NCBI GenBank assembly: GCA_004377185.1
Contig: SOIM01000004.1
Span: forward strand, 1 to 50,459
DNA length: 50,459 nucleotides
Direction of reading: 5' to 3'
Origin: Methanomassiliicoccales archaeon
Lineage (GTDB): Archaea > Thermoplasmatota > Thermoplasmata > RBG-16-68-12 > SOIM01
A program made the translations under genes and the position numbers. The notes beneath the pieces were generated by a model that was given only the letters and a program-made list of their open reading frames with translations, did no database searches and was not told the DNA's origin. Positions 42,231-49,818 of the stretch are shown piece after piece; positions within the stretch are counted from its first letter, which is position 1, and each line of letters starts with the position of its first letter.

Positions 42231-42276
42231 ATGTATATACGTTCCATATGTATTCAATACATTACGGATGTATTCA
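42231..42276 (+). promoter_or_regulatory. Promoter and triple ATGTAT operator of the toxin-antitoxin pair
   Basis: A TATA box (TTATATGTATAT, 42228-42239) precedes the antitoxin ATG at 42278. ATGTAT occurs at 42231, 42248 and 42268. The central copy is a perfect 15-bp palindrome, ATGTATTCAATACAT (42248-42262). Repeated short palindromes are the usual operators of ribbon-helix-helix antitoxins, so the antitoxin probably represses this promoter. Confidence 0.6.
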
Positions 42277-42277
42277 C

Positions 42278-42601
42278 ATGGCCAAAACATTGACGACCCG
42301 CGCACCCGATTCTCTAGCGAAGGAAATCGAAGCCCTGGCAAGGGAAGAGCATCTGGACAGATCCTCGCTCATAAGAAGGCTCCTGGCCGAGGCCGTGGAG
42401 GAAAAAAGAAAGAGGAAGGCGCTGAGGATCTACGCAGAAGGGAAAGCCTCCATCGGAAAGGCAGCTTCCATTGCGAGAATCTCCATATGGGATATGATGG
42501 AACTGATACGCCAGAGAGGCCTCCACATCGACTATGGCAGCGAGGAGCTTCTGGAAGACCTCGAACCTCTGCGGAGGAAGAAGGGTGCGCGCGGTAAGTG
42601 A
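42278..42601 (+). CDS. Ribbon-helix-helix / UPF0175-like antitoxin
   Basis: 107 residues. N-terminal ribbon-helix-helix (KTLTTRAPDSLAKEIEALAR...LDRSSLIRRLLAEA, residues 3-41) and a UPF0175-like helical part (KASIGKAASIARISIWDMMELIRQRGLHIDYG) that normally serves as the antitoxin DNA-binding or toxin-binding half. Having both in one protein is common in archaea. ATG 42278 is chosen; an in-frame ATG at 42248 lies within the operator palindrome. The toxin gene starts inside its last codons. Confidence 0.85.
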   Translation: MAKTLTTRAPDSLAKEIEALAREEHLDRSSLIRRLLAEAVEEKRKRKALRIYAEGKASIGKAASIARISIWDMMELIRQRGLHIDYGSEELLEDLEPLRRKKGARGK

Positions 42602-43076
42602 CGCAACGCCTCTCATATTCCTGGCCAAAATCGGCAGGTTGAACCTGCTGGAGGAGATATTCGAGACCGTACTGATCTCCGAGGAAGTGTTCTCTGAGGT
42701 CGTGGTGGAGGGAAAGGAGAAGGGACACCATGATGCTTACTTGGTGGAGGAATTCATTGAGAGAGGCTTCATTCTGATAAAGCAGGTAGCAATAGAAAAG
42801 CTGAGAGACATGCCCATCGGAAGGGGAGAGGTGGAGACCATCGAACTTGCCGTCGAAGAACGGATAGAGGACGTGTTGATGGACGAGGCGAAGGGCAGGC
42901 GAATCGCGAGACTCCACAATCTTCATCCAAAAGGAACTCTATGGGTTTTGACCAAAGCCTTCGAGGATGATATGCTCTCCAAGGAGGAGCTGAAGAATTG
43001 CATACAAGAACTGTTAAGATGTGGCTACAGGATAAGAGAAGACATCCTTGTCGAGATTCTTAGTGAATTGATGTAG
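42585..43076 (+). CDS. PIN-domain toxin, DUF3368 type
   Basis: 163 residues: VSDATPLIFLAKIGRLNLL with Asp6, SEEVFSEVV, GRGEVETIELAVEE with the acidic middle residues, and VLMDEAKGRRIARL with Asp100; GTLWVLTKAF follows. This is the DUF3368 family of PIN-like ribonucleases, regularly paired with UPF0175 antitoxins. Start GTG 42585, with GGAGG seven bases upstream, overlapping the antitoxin by 17 bases. All key acidic residues are present, so it should be active. Confidence 0.87.
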   Translation: MRAVSDATPLIFLAKIGRLNLLEEIFETVLISEEVFSEVVVEGKEKGHHDAYLVEEFIERGFILIKQVAIEKLRDMPIGRGEVETIELAVEERIEDVLMDEAKGRRIARLHNLHPKGTLWVLTKAFEDDMLSKEELKNCIQELLRCGYRIREDILVEILSELM

Positions 43077-43141
43077 ACAAGAGTTCGTCCACTTCAATAT
43101 CGATATATGATTTCCGAACCTCTGAGCGCGATCCCCACGGA

Positions 43142-43224
43142 TGTGAATACGGACGCGGCTAGAAGGAGGGTCAGCGGGTCCATGCCCGACGGGAATTGCT
43201 GGGTCTTTTGATAACGCTTTGCAG
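43142..43224. repeat. 83-bp direct repeat, copy 2 (fragment of tctA 5' end)
   Basis: On the minus strand it still reads KRYQKTQQFPSGMDPLTLLL, almost the same as the tctA N-terminus, but the frame then leaves homology at GIALRGSEII. The left edge is near 43130-43141. The right edge at 43224 is the exact point where serine recombinase coding begins, so it marks a recombination joint. Confidence 0.85.
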
Positions 43225-43924
43225 GAGCATGAGGGACCTCATCGAGCTGGTGGAATACTTCAAAGCCTGCAACGTGGCCGTGAAGAGCGTCACCGAGCCT
43301 TTTGATTTGAACACTCCGATAGGAGAGTGCGTCTTCAACATGATGGGCAACTTCGCTCAGCTCGAGCACAAGACCATGATGGAAAGGATCAATCTAGGAC
43401 TGAGAAGGAGGTGGGAGCAGGGTAAGTGGAAGGGGGGCGTCCCGCCCTTCGGTTACGATTACAACAAAGAGACGGAGAAGTTAGAGGTGAACGAGGAGGA
43501 GGCAAAGACCGTCAGGAAGATGTTCAGGCACTATCTCAGGGTGAAAAGCATTCGGATGGTCGCCAACTACCTGAACAGGAAGGGGACTCCGACCAGGAAT
43601 GGAGGGAAGTGGATTGACAGCACGGTGGGGGTCATCCTCTCAAGGGAAACCTACAACGGGGTTCTGAAGATAGGAGATGTCGTCAGCAAGCTACCAGAGT
43701 TGAGAATAGTGGGCAAGCGAACGTTTGAGAAAGCTCAGGAAATCAGGAAAAAGAGGAGAACCTTCAGACCCCGGAGAAAACATGAGGAACCTTTGATGGA
43801 GGGTGGGGTTTTCTGTCACAACTGCGGCACTGTGCTATTTGGGGAGATGAGATACTGTCCGGAGTGCGGGACTAAGCAGATGAGGTCGGGAATCCAATGC
43901 GTCAACGAGCAAGCGGTTCCGTAG
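43225..43924 (+). pseudogene. Large serine recombinase, catalytic N-terminus missing
   Basis: About 232 residues from ATG 43229. The frame begins inside the catalytic domain at MRDLIELVEYFKACNVAVKS, then VTEPFDLNTPIGECVFNMM and AQLEHKTMMERI. The recombinase DNA-binding domain follows (GGVPPFGYDYN, RMVANYLNRKGTPTRNGGKW, VILSRETYNGVL) and a C-terminal zinc ribbon (CHNCGTVLFGEMRYCPECG). The active-site serine and the first 80 or so residues are absent, replaced by the tctA-derived repeat. It can no longer cut DNA alone but might still bind it. Confidence 0.8.
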
Positions 43925-43996
43925 AAAGAAGGAGTGAATATTTCTGTATCGTTCCGCTCGCAGGTATCCATTTATACCGCGCTTTTCGTGATAAGA

Positions 43997-44142
43997 ATGA
44001 AAAAAAATATCGATGGTTCTAATACCCTCTGTTACTTAGACCATTCGTATCGACTATCGTGGGGATTCTTGCATATTCCGCCATCGTTACTGTAATCGCT
44101 GTTATCGCCGGTGATATAATTAGTGGTACAATATTACCGTAA
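43997..44142 (+). pseudogene. Frameshifted remnant with one membrane helix
   Basis: ATG 43997 opens KKNIDGSNTL, while a second frame, open from 44023 to TAA 44142, reads LLRPFVSTIVGILAYSAIVT and continues hydrophobic to GTILP. Joining them needs one frameshift. The hydrophobic run looks like a real transmembrane segment, but no complete gene is present. A TATA-like CATTTATACC lies at 43970. The rest of 43925-44144 shows nothing. Confidence 0.3.
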
Positions 44143-44144
44143 GG

Positions 44145-44639
44145 ATGTGTGACGTAATGAGTAACGCTGAAGTTCTCAGCCCCCAAAAAGGTCATTATGT
44201 AGACTTGGGAGCTTTCGTCCTATTCCTTTTCATTATCGTAGTTCTGTCAGCTTATATGGCTTATGACGTTGTCTTCCAGAACGGTGACGAAGCACGAATC
44301 ATCTTCGGCGCATTTGTGGTCATCATCATTCCACTCGTGATACTCTATTTCAAGCCAGGCAGATATGTGGTCATTGACCCTGAGAAGGGAATTTCCCGTC
44401 CAACTAGGATAAGAAGGTCGGTCCCCAATCTTATTCCTCTCAGTGACATTAGAAGCTACTCGAAAGTCTTCTCGCTGGGGGCGCATGAGGAGGTCATTGG
44501 GGTAACTATCTACACAAAAAAAGGAAGAAAGGTTTACTATTCAGACAGACGGACGCCTGGTTGCGTGACCAAGATACTGGAGTTGCTTCATGAGAGACAT
44601 ATAGGGGAGGAAGCCTCAGAGAAGAAACAGTTTGGGTAG
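44145..44639 (+). CDS. Two-helix membrane protein with PH-like domain (array member A)
   Basis: 164 residues. Helices at about 19-40 (GAFVLFLFIIVVLSAYMAY) and 51-67 (RIIFGAFVVIIIPLVIL), then GRYVVIDPEKGISR, NLIPLSDIRSYSKVF, VIGVTIYTKKGRKVYYSD and a C-terminal helix. The pattern helix-hairpin, strand with acidic turn, xxWxDIxxx, hydrophobic strand, basic turn, final helix fits bacterial PH-like membrane proteins. First of a series through 50352. Function unknown. Confidence 0.65.
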   Translation: MCDVMSNAEVLSPQKGHYVDLGAFVLFLFIIVVLSAYMAYDVVFQNGDEARIIFGAFVVIIIPLVILYFKPGRYVVIDPEKGISRPTRIRRSVPNLIPLSDIRSYSKVFSLGAHEEVIGVTIYTKKGRKVYYSDRRTPGCVTKILELLHERHIGEEASEKKQFG

Positions 44640-44768
44640 TTCATCGTTGACGTCCTCAGGTTAGGATTTAGTAAGTAAAGGGGATATCTTTGCTGTACAA
44701 TTGTCCTATTGTATACATTGGCATCTTGTGCAAAGCAGGGGCTGAGTTGATGGGAGGCTAAACAAGAC

Positions 44769-45302
44769 ATGAATATGGACAAAGGCAAAGTCCTCTTCGA
44801 CGAAAGAGATAGCGAGGTATTGCGGTGGAATTGGAGGATATCGGCCTACGTGGTGAGGATGCTCTCGATCCTCCTCTGGGTTCCTTTCTTCCTCTTCTTG
44901 TTGAATGTGTTGGACATTGTCCCTCTTGGGGAACGCCCAGATTGGTTCTGGATCGTAATGGCATCAATCCTCCTCTTTATGGGGATTGTAGTTTTCGTCG
45001 CAACGTTCCAGCGTCCCTACATCCTAATGTTCGAAAACGGCGTGGAATTGCACCTCGGTTTCCTATCGAAGGCGGAATTCTTCCCGTTCGACTCGATTCT
45101 TAAGTTGCACACGAAGGTTCTTGACAAGAGAGGAAATCCAACGGACTATATGCTGTTGGAAGTGAAGGGGATAAACAAGACAAGATATGTTCTTCTGGAT
45201 GATGACTTCTTTGAGGACAAGGACGGGTTTCTAAGACTGGTCGAGAGGAACATCTCAATCGAGAGAAAGCCGGTTGAGCGGCCTTACCCGTGGAAAAAGT
45301 GA
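44769..45302 (+). CDS. Two-helix membrane protein with PH-like domain (array member B)
   Basis: 177 residues. Helices at about 29-48 and 60-80 (WFWIVMASILLFMGIVVFVA), then YILMFENGVELHLGF, FFPFDSILKLHT, DYMLLEVKGINKTRYVLL and a helix. Same layout as its neighbours but low identity. ATG 44769 follows a 129-base gap. Its end overlaps the next frame by 13 bases. Confidence 0.65.
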   Translation: MNMDKGKVLFDERDSEVLRWNWRISAYVVRMLSILLWVPFFLFLLNVLDIVPLGERPDWFWIVMASILLFMGIVVFVATFQRPYILMFENGVELHLGFLSKAEFFPFDSILKLHTKVLDKRGNPTDYMLLEVKGINKTRYVLLDDDFFEDKDGFLRLVERNISIERKPVERPYPWKK

Positions 45303-45556
45303 GTCTGTCTCAGTGGGGGCTTGACGAGGGGGCCCCTCTCCTAGTTTTGGATGCACTTGTGTTCGTGCTGACAGTAATCGCATTAATAATTCTCCTGGGC
45401 AATCATTGGGTCAAGCTGCAGACAAGCCGTTTCTACAATGGTCTGGTTGAGTTCTTTGGTTCAATCTCCAGCGGTGTTGAAGAAGTGCTAACATGGATCG
45501 CAGCAACCTCCACCTTTATTAGCATAGGGATTCATGTGGCTAACGGCGATTACTAA
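45290..45556 (+). CDS. Small membrane protein of unknown family
   Basis: 88 residues from GTG 45290. One clear membrane helix at about 18-36 (LVLDALVFVLTVIALIILLG), an amphipathic middle (FYNGLVEFFGSISSGVEEVL), and a weaker helix at 66-82. There is no PH-like part, so it is not an obvious array member, but it overlaps member B by 13 bases and ends two bases before member C, suggesting one transcript. Confidence 0.5.
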   Translation: MEKVSLSQWGLDEGAPLLVLDALVFVLTVIALIILLGNHWVKLQTSRFYNGLVEFFGSISSGVEEVLTWIAATSTFISIGIHVANGDY

Positions 45557-45558
45557 GT

Positions 45559-46050
45559 ATGGGAGACATTATGGAGACTAGGTTCCCGCCTCCACGAACC
45601 GTCAAGTACTTCATATTCATATTGCTAATTTTCTTCTCTGCAGGGGTGGGGTTTCTTTGGGGCCTTGTTGGATTGGGAGTATATCATCTTGGTTCAGGTA
45701 ACATCCCCTCGGATCTCGAATGGTGGTTCTATTTCGTGATGCTTATCGTCATTGCCCTTGTTCTGACCTTTATGATAAAGGGGGCGTGGCAGAGAGCGTG
45801 GAGAGCTTCCAAAGGAGTCGACATTCGATAGCGTAACATCGCGATTTATGGAGAGGACATTGACTGGTCAGACATTAAAGAGATACGTGTAGACCCAAAC
45901 GAGGAGTATGTTTCTGTAGTGCTGTCAAAACCCATTGACGAACAGACAATAATAGATGTACGCAAGGCGGATATTACTCCTATTCAACTTTTTCTTCAAC
46001 GAGTGCAAGAGTTGGGTGTTGTTGTCAGAGATGAGTCGTTGAATGAGTAG
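45559..46050 (+). pseudogene. Array member C, interrupted by an in-frame TAG
   Basis: ATG 45559 (or 45571) gives two helices (about 17-42 and 55-73), then GVDIR and TAG at 45829-45831. The same frame continues RNIAIYGEDIDWSDIKEIRV, VVLSKPIDEQTIIDV and a C-terminal helix to TAG 46050. The whole frame is 164 codons, the same size as member A, and the downstream part is the missing PH-like domain. Either a recent nonsense mutation or readthrough; a 90-residue two-helix product would otherwise result. Confidence 0.65.
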
Positions 46051-46092
46051 ATGCTTTTATGAGTTTTCGAGGCATGTGAGGCTGCATTCACT

Positions 46093-46554
46093 ATGTACAA
46101 ACAGAAGATTGCTCGTATTCAAAACCCCAGAAGCTCCAGAACAACGATGTATTCCTTCGCAATCGCAGTGCCATGTTCAATTGCCATCTTCCTTGTCACA
46201 TTCGTCCTTGGAGACAACCTGCTGATTTCCACGGTACTTTCTTTAATGCCTTATCTATTGGTGGTCCTCGGATATCTGGGGGATTTGAGAAACCCAATCG
46301 AGGTTTGTATCAGTCCTGAGAGCATACAGTTTGTCCACAGGAGCGGGAAGAAAGAAGATGTTTCTTGGAAGAACGTCGTTTCGCTGAAACCTGTACCCCT
46401 TGATACGGGTTTCTACAACCTCATTTATCTCAGAGAAAACGGAAAGAAATCGTTTCATGTTCTGTCTGAAGAACCAGCCGAAAAAGTCAGACTGCTGTGG
46501 ATCGAACTGTATCCGGATGCGAAGGATTTGGGGAGCGAACCGAAACTGAAATGA
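46093..46554 (+). CDS. Two-helix membrane protein with PH-like domain (array member D)
   Basis: 153 residues. Helices at about 20-40 (YSFAIAVPCSIAIFLVTFVL) and 43-65, then IEVCISPESIQFVHRSG, EDVSWKNVVSLKPV, FYNLIYLRENGKKSFHVL and helix AEKVRLLWIELYP. The clearest example of the W-K-N-V strand turn shared with other members. Lies 42 bases after member C. Confidence 0.65.
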   Translation: MYKQKIARIQNPRSSRTTMYSFAIAVPCSIAIFLVTFVLGDNLLISTVLSLMPYLLVVLGYLGDLRNPIEVCISPESIQFVHRSGKKEDVSWKNVVSLKPVPLDTGFYNLIYLRENGKKSFHVLSEEPAEKVRLLWIELYPDAKDLGSEPKLK

Positions 46555-46651
46555 CTACGCATTCGACTACCCCAGCACCCCTCCACAAAGAAGAGGCCGT
46601 TCACACCAATCTTTTTCCAAAGAGTATCCTCAACCATTCTTCTCAATGGGG

Positions 46652-46948
46652 TCAACAATCTCCGACACCGCGGACACTGAAGTGTTTTCCGCATTCCTGG
46701 CACACGTATTTGAACGAAAAGACACCCGATTTGAGCAGATTCTCCCCATTTCCACGAACGTGTTCCCCGTTGCAGTGAGGACAGGGTGGCTTTGGCACTT
46801 TCCACTCCTCAGGGTAGATCTGAAACCATCGATTGCAGAATCGACAGTAGTATCTCTGAATGCTCTTTTGATATTTGAGAGTTGGACGGTCATAATGGGT
46901 GGAGTACTTGCACCAGTGTTGCTTGGAGAGCCAGTGGGCAAGATTCTC
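46652..46948 (-). pseudogene. Zinc-ribbon coding fragment without a start codon
   Basis: The minus strand is open for 98 codons between TAG (46949-46951) and TGA (46652-46654). It reads RPTLKYQKSIQRYYCRFCNR, then PPCPHCNGEHVRGNGENL and KYVCQECGKHFSVRG: three CxxC pairs in the order seen at the N-terminus of many IS-type transposases. No ATG, GTG or TTG allows expression of the full stretch. Probably the remnant of an insertion element or of a zinc-ribbon protein. It fills the otherwise gene-free interval 46555-46893. Confidence 0.5.
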
Positions 46949-47212
46949 CTATCGGTTGGCTTCTCAATGTTCACTTTTCTGTTTGCATTGTTTGCCTTGC
47001 ACTCATCCTACAACGCGGGGCTTTGTTCAATAGGCATGGCCTTTGCAGTGATGGCGATTTCCATAACCCTTGTAGCTATTGCATCTGTTGCCGTGATGTG
47101 TGTTCCCCCCCTCACAAGAGGAGTCTTTATAGCATTCCTCGCCCTTTTTCTCTTCGTGGATTCCCTAGTTCTGATGTGCCTGCTTGGATACATCAGCAAG
47201 AATGTTGAATAG
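46894..47212 (+). CDS. Small multi-helix membrane protein
   Basis: About 105 residues from ATG 46894: helices at KILLSVGFSMFTFLFALFAL, AFAVMAISITLVAIASVAVM and VFIAFLALFLFVDSLVLMCL, perhaps with a short first one. The frame is open back to 46646, but those codons lie opposite the zinc-ribbon fragment and have poor composition, so I start at 46894. No PH-like domain; family unknown. Ends three bases before member E. Confidence 0.5.
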
Positions 47213-47215
47213 GGC

Positions 47216-47683
47216 TTGGTGATTCAACTGAACGAAGATGACAATCTTCAATGGCTGACAAACAGGGTGCCTCGGATATATCTCGGGTCGTTGGTCGCAG
47301 CGGTTCTTATGGGATTGGCAGTCACGGCAGTCTTCTTTCCTTTTGCACCCCTTTGGGCCGTCTTGGGAGCCTTCGCAATCATGATTCTCGGATTCTTCGG
47401 CGCTCTTTGGAATCAACTTATATTCAAAGTGGGTATCTCAAACGAGGGTATTGTTCTTAGGAGGATTCTGGGAAAGCGAGGAATTAGAAAGTCAGAAGTG
47501 GTGAGCTTCGAAATAGATCCTCCTGTTGCTGGATCTGGTTCTAAAAAACCATGGTATATGGAGTATCATCGACTGACACTGCATCTCACTCGGAATAGGG
47601 AGATGATATTAGCCAATATCGAAGGGCATATACTGGCCAAGATTGAAGAGGTTCTTCTGAGAAACGAGCAATCTGAGTTCTAG
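47216..47683 (+). CDS. Two-helix membrane protein with PH-like domain (array member E)
   Basis: 155 residues. Helices at about 21-40 (IYLGSLVAAVLMGLAVTAVF) and 44-62 (PLWAVLGAFAIMILGFFGAL), then IFKVGISNEGIVLRRILG, IRKSEVVSFEIDP, RLTLHLTRNREMIL and a helix. The IFKVGISNEGIV strand closely matches VFRVGIDDE of member F, making E and F the closest pair in the array. Confidence 0.65.
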   Translation: MVIQLNEDDNLQWLTNRVPRIYLGSLVAAVLMGLAVTAVFFPFAPLWAVLGAFAIMILGFFGALWNQLIFKVGISNEGIVLRRILGKRGIRKSEVVSFEIDPPVAGSGSKKPWYMEYHRLTLHLTRNREMILANIEGHILAKIEEVLLRNEQSEF

Positions 47684-47722
47684 ATTGCAACAGCTGGCAC
47701 CATAGATGAGCAGAGCGAGACT

Positions 47723-47992
47723 GTGAAGAATCGAAAGGCCCTGATTTGGCAGACCAACAGAAGTTCATGGGGGGTGATATTGGGAATCTCGATTGGAATA
47801 ACTGTTGGCTTCTCTCTTTGGCTATTGTTCCTTCCTCTGCCTCCAGCTTGGGCATGTATGGTCAGTTTCCTATTTGGTGCCATCGTGTTGGTTCCTGGGC
47901 TTGCCCGCATCCTCGTATTTCGAGTTGGTATAGATGACGAAATAGCGGTCTTCCAGACGATTGGGAAATCAACTACGGACTGGACCCGTTGA
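47723..47992 (+). pseudogene. Array member F, truncated at a rearrangement joint
   Basis: 89 residues. Two helices (about 16-36 and 41-62) and the start of the PH-like part, VFRVGIDDE, are like member E, but homology stops near 47940. The frame then runs 15 codons across sequence belonging to the surface-protein frame and ends. The PH-like domain is lost. The joint lies at about 47938-47950. Confidence 0.6.
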
Positions 47993-49812
47993 ACAACGGT
48001 TCAGAGAAGTATGTTCTGAAGGCGAACTACGACTACGAGACATTCACCGAGGCCAGCGTGGATGACGGACCGGATGGGGACCCGGACGGTGACGATGTTG
48101 AGAATTCGGTTGAACTCACATGGGAGACTTCCCCAACAAATGCGGACTCAGACGGGGACGGACTGATAGATGGCAATTCCAAAGTTAAGTCAAGGAGCAG
48201 CTGGGAATTCAAGATATGGGAGGCCCAGGGCATTCCCTACAAACGATTGTCTGGTTACTCGGTAGAGTTCCTTGGCGAGTCCGAATACTCCACCGACCCC
48301 CTCGACCCTGACAGTGACGGTGACGGTACAACGGACGGCCAGGAAGTGTACGGATACAACGTGATGATAACCTGGTACGAAGGGGACGACCTCAAATCCA
48401 AGAACAAAACGATATACGGACATCCGAAGGTCAACTACACGGAACCGGACGGCGTGACCCTTCTCGACATAGACGAGGACGGAATAACGGACGTAGACGA
48501 GATGGACCCGGTGAATTCTTCGACACCATCGATTCTGGATTACGTAGCCATCTACGGAGACAACCAATCCATGATGGACAGCCAGTTCAACCCCTTCATA
48601 AGGGAGAACAGCCCGCCGGTAATACTCAACGTGAAGATAAAGAAGCACGAAGACTGGGGACTCTGCTTCGCCCTCTTCGTTCCCTACCCATGCCTCAAGA
48701 GGGCATGGACGGACGTCAACGTGGAAGCCATAGACGTGGCGCAGTTCACGGTAACGATAAAACTGAACGACGACAGCAGAAGGTCGGTAACCTTAACAGG
48801 AAAAGGGCACGAGTGGTTCCAGGCCAAGCTTGACCTGGACGTGTGGGACGTTCTGGTAAGATACAAAGTGACAGTATCGATGGTGGACTTCGCGGGGAAC
48901 AAACTGGACCCAGCGTACACGGAGGAAGTGGACGGCTTTTTCGGAGGAGTGCTGAGGTTCCTGGAGGCGCTGTGGGACTTCCTTGTCAGTCTTGCTAGTA
49001 TGATTGCGGATGCGGTGATGGCGGCTTTGAGTTTCATTATCGACATAATCTTGACAGTAGTCCAAGTAATCGTCCACGCTGTGTTGGAACCAATTATTCA
49101 GGCTGTCAGCGATTGGGTCAATGGAGTCGTATCGGCAATTGAAATTGCATTCGAGGAGTTGCCCAAACTGGCACAGAAGGGTTCGGCGGAGGCGCTAAAG
49201 GTCATATTGGATGCGATTTATGGCGGAAATTTCTTCAATTTCTTACTGGCACTCATGATAGGTCTCTCTGTCGCAGGTTCGGTTCTAACAGTGCTAAGTA
49301 TGGGGATGGTAGGAGTTGCCGCAACACTGTCGGAAAAACTCATTACCTATGTGATGGCTGCCATAGTTGGCATACTGACAGGGAGTCTAGTACTTGCGGT
49401 TATGGCTATAGTTGGCACCTTCTTTAGCAGCGTTCCTGAGAGTGACCCTTTCTGGAGCGAAAGCAGAGGTCTGTCCCTTCTTGCCCTAACCAAGGCTGGT
49501 CTGAGCCATTACACCAAGACAAGGTTCGACCGAGCAACAGGAGACGTCAGAGGACTGGCAAGAGCAATAATAGGAATGCTAGTGGGTTTTGCTGCCTTGG
49601 GTTTGTCGCAAGTGAGTCCTGAATGGGCATTGGCTCTGTCGGCCTTTGGCCTATTCCTTGCTGTGTGGGGGCTCGTTGAGACGAGTAGAAAGAGCATAAG
49701 GGATTACAATCCACTAGATCCCTTTAAGAACACTGAGGAGATATTTGCTGGTATATGCGTTGGATCCGCTTTCGCTTCGTTTGGGAAGAACGCATATGAC
49801 TATTTCCACTAG
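47938..49812 (+). CDS. Tail of a calcium-repeat surface protein, N-terminus missing
   Basis: Open frame of 624 codons beginning directly after TGA 47935-47937. It opens with GLPDDWEINYGLDPLNNGS, which is the standard end of a thrombospondin type 3-like Ca-binding unit, so real coding starts before the apparent TTG at 47989. Further repeats: DSDGDGLIDG, DPDSDGDGTTDGQEV and DIDEDGITDVDE. A beta-sandwich-like region follows (to about 320), then a long amphipathic stretch and four to six membrane helices (about 415-580). No signal peptide remains, so export is doubtful for this fragment. Confidence 0.7.
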   Translation, partial: RNSGLPDDWEINYGLDPLNNGSEKYVLKANYDYETFTEASVDDGPDGDPDGDDVENSVELTWETSPTNADSDGDGLIDGNSKVKSRSSWEFKIWEAQGIPYKRLSGYSVEFLGESEYSTDPLDPDSDGDGTTDGQEVYGYNVMITWYEGDDLKSKNKTIYGHPKVNYTEPDGVTLLDIDEDGITDVDEMDPVNSSTPSILDYVAIYGDNQSMMDSQFNPFIRENSPPVILNVKIKKHEDWGLCFALFVPYPCLKRAWTDVNVEAIDVAQFTVTIKLNDDSRRSVTLTGKGHEWFQAKLDLDVWDVLVRYKVTVSMVDFAGNKLDPAYTEEVDGFFGGVLRFLEALWDFLVSLASMIADAVMAALSFIIDIILTVVQVIVHAVLEPIIQAVSDWVNGVVSAIEIAFEELPKLAQKGSAEALKVILDAIYGGNFFNFLLALMIGLSVAGSVLTVLSMGMVGVAATLSEKLITYVMAAIVGILTGSLVLAVMAIVGTFFSSVPESDPFWSESRGLSLLALTKAGLSHYTKTRFDRATGDVRGLARAIIGMLVGFAALGLSQVSPEWALALSAFGLFLAVWGLVETSRKSIRDYNPLDPFKNTEEIFAGICVGSAFASFGKNAYDYFH

Positions 49813-49818
49813 TGGGTG

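Noticed and set aside
42248-42277. Antitoxin start at 42248
   Set aside because: This ATG is part of the 15-bp operator palindrome; ATG 42278 gives the normal ribbon-helix-helix start.
43094-43369. 91-residue minus-strand frame containing the tctA N-terminus
   Set aside because: It is a chimera of recombinase antisense and the duplicated tctA 5' segment, with no domain of its own.
43225-43924. Active site-specific integrase for the 4.9-12.4 kb island
   Set aside because: It is a truncated serine recombinase 30 kb away; tRNA-targeted elements in archaea normally use tyrosine integrases.
45829-45831. TAG as a pyrrolysine codon
   Set aside because: TAG ends many ordinary genes here (rpl44e, PAC2, DUF835, Sec61-beta), and pyrrolysine genes are not in the window; a nonsense mutation is simpler.
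46646-46893. N-terminal extension of the membrane protein at 46894
   Set aside because: It is the antisense of a convincing zinc-ribbon frame and lacks membrane or domain character.
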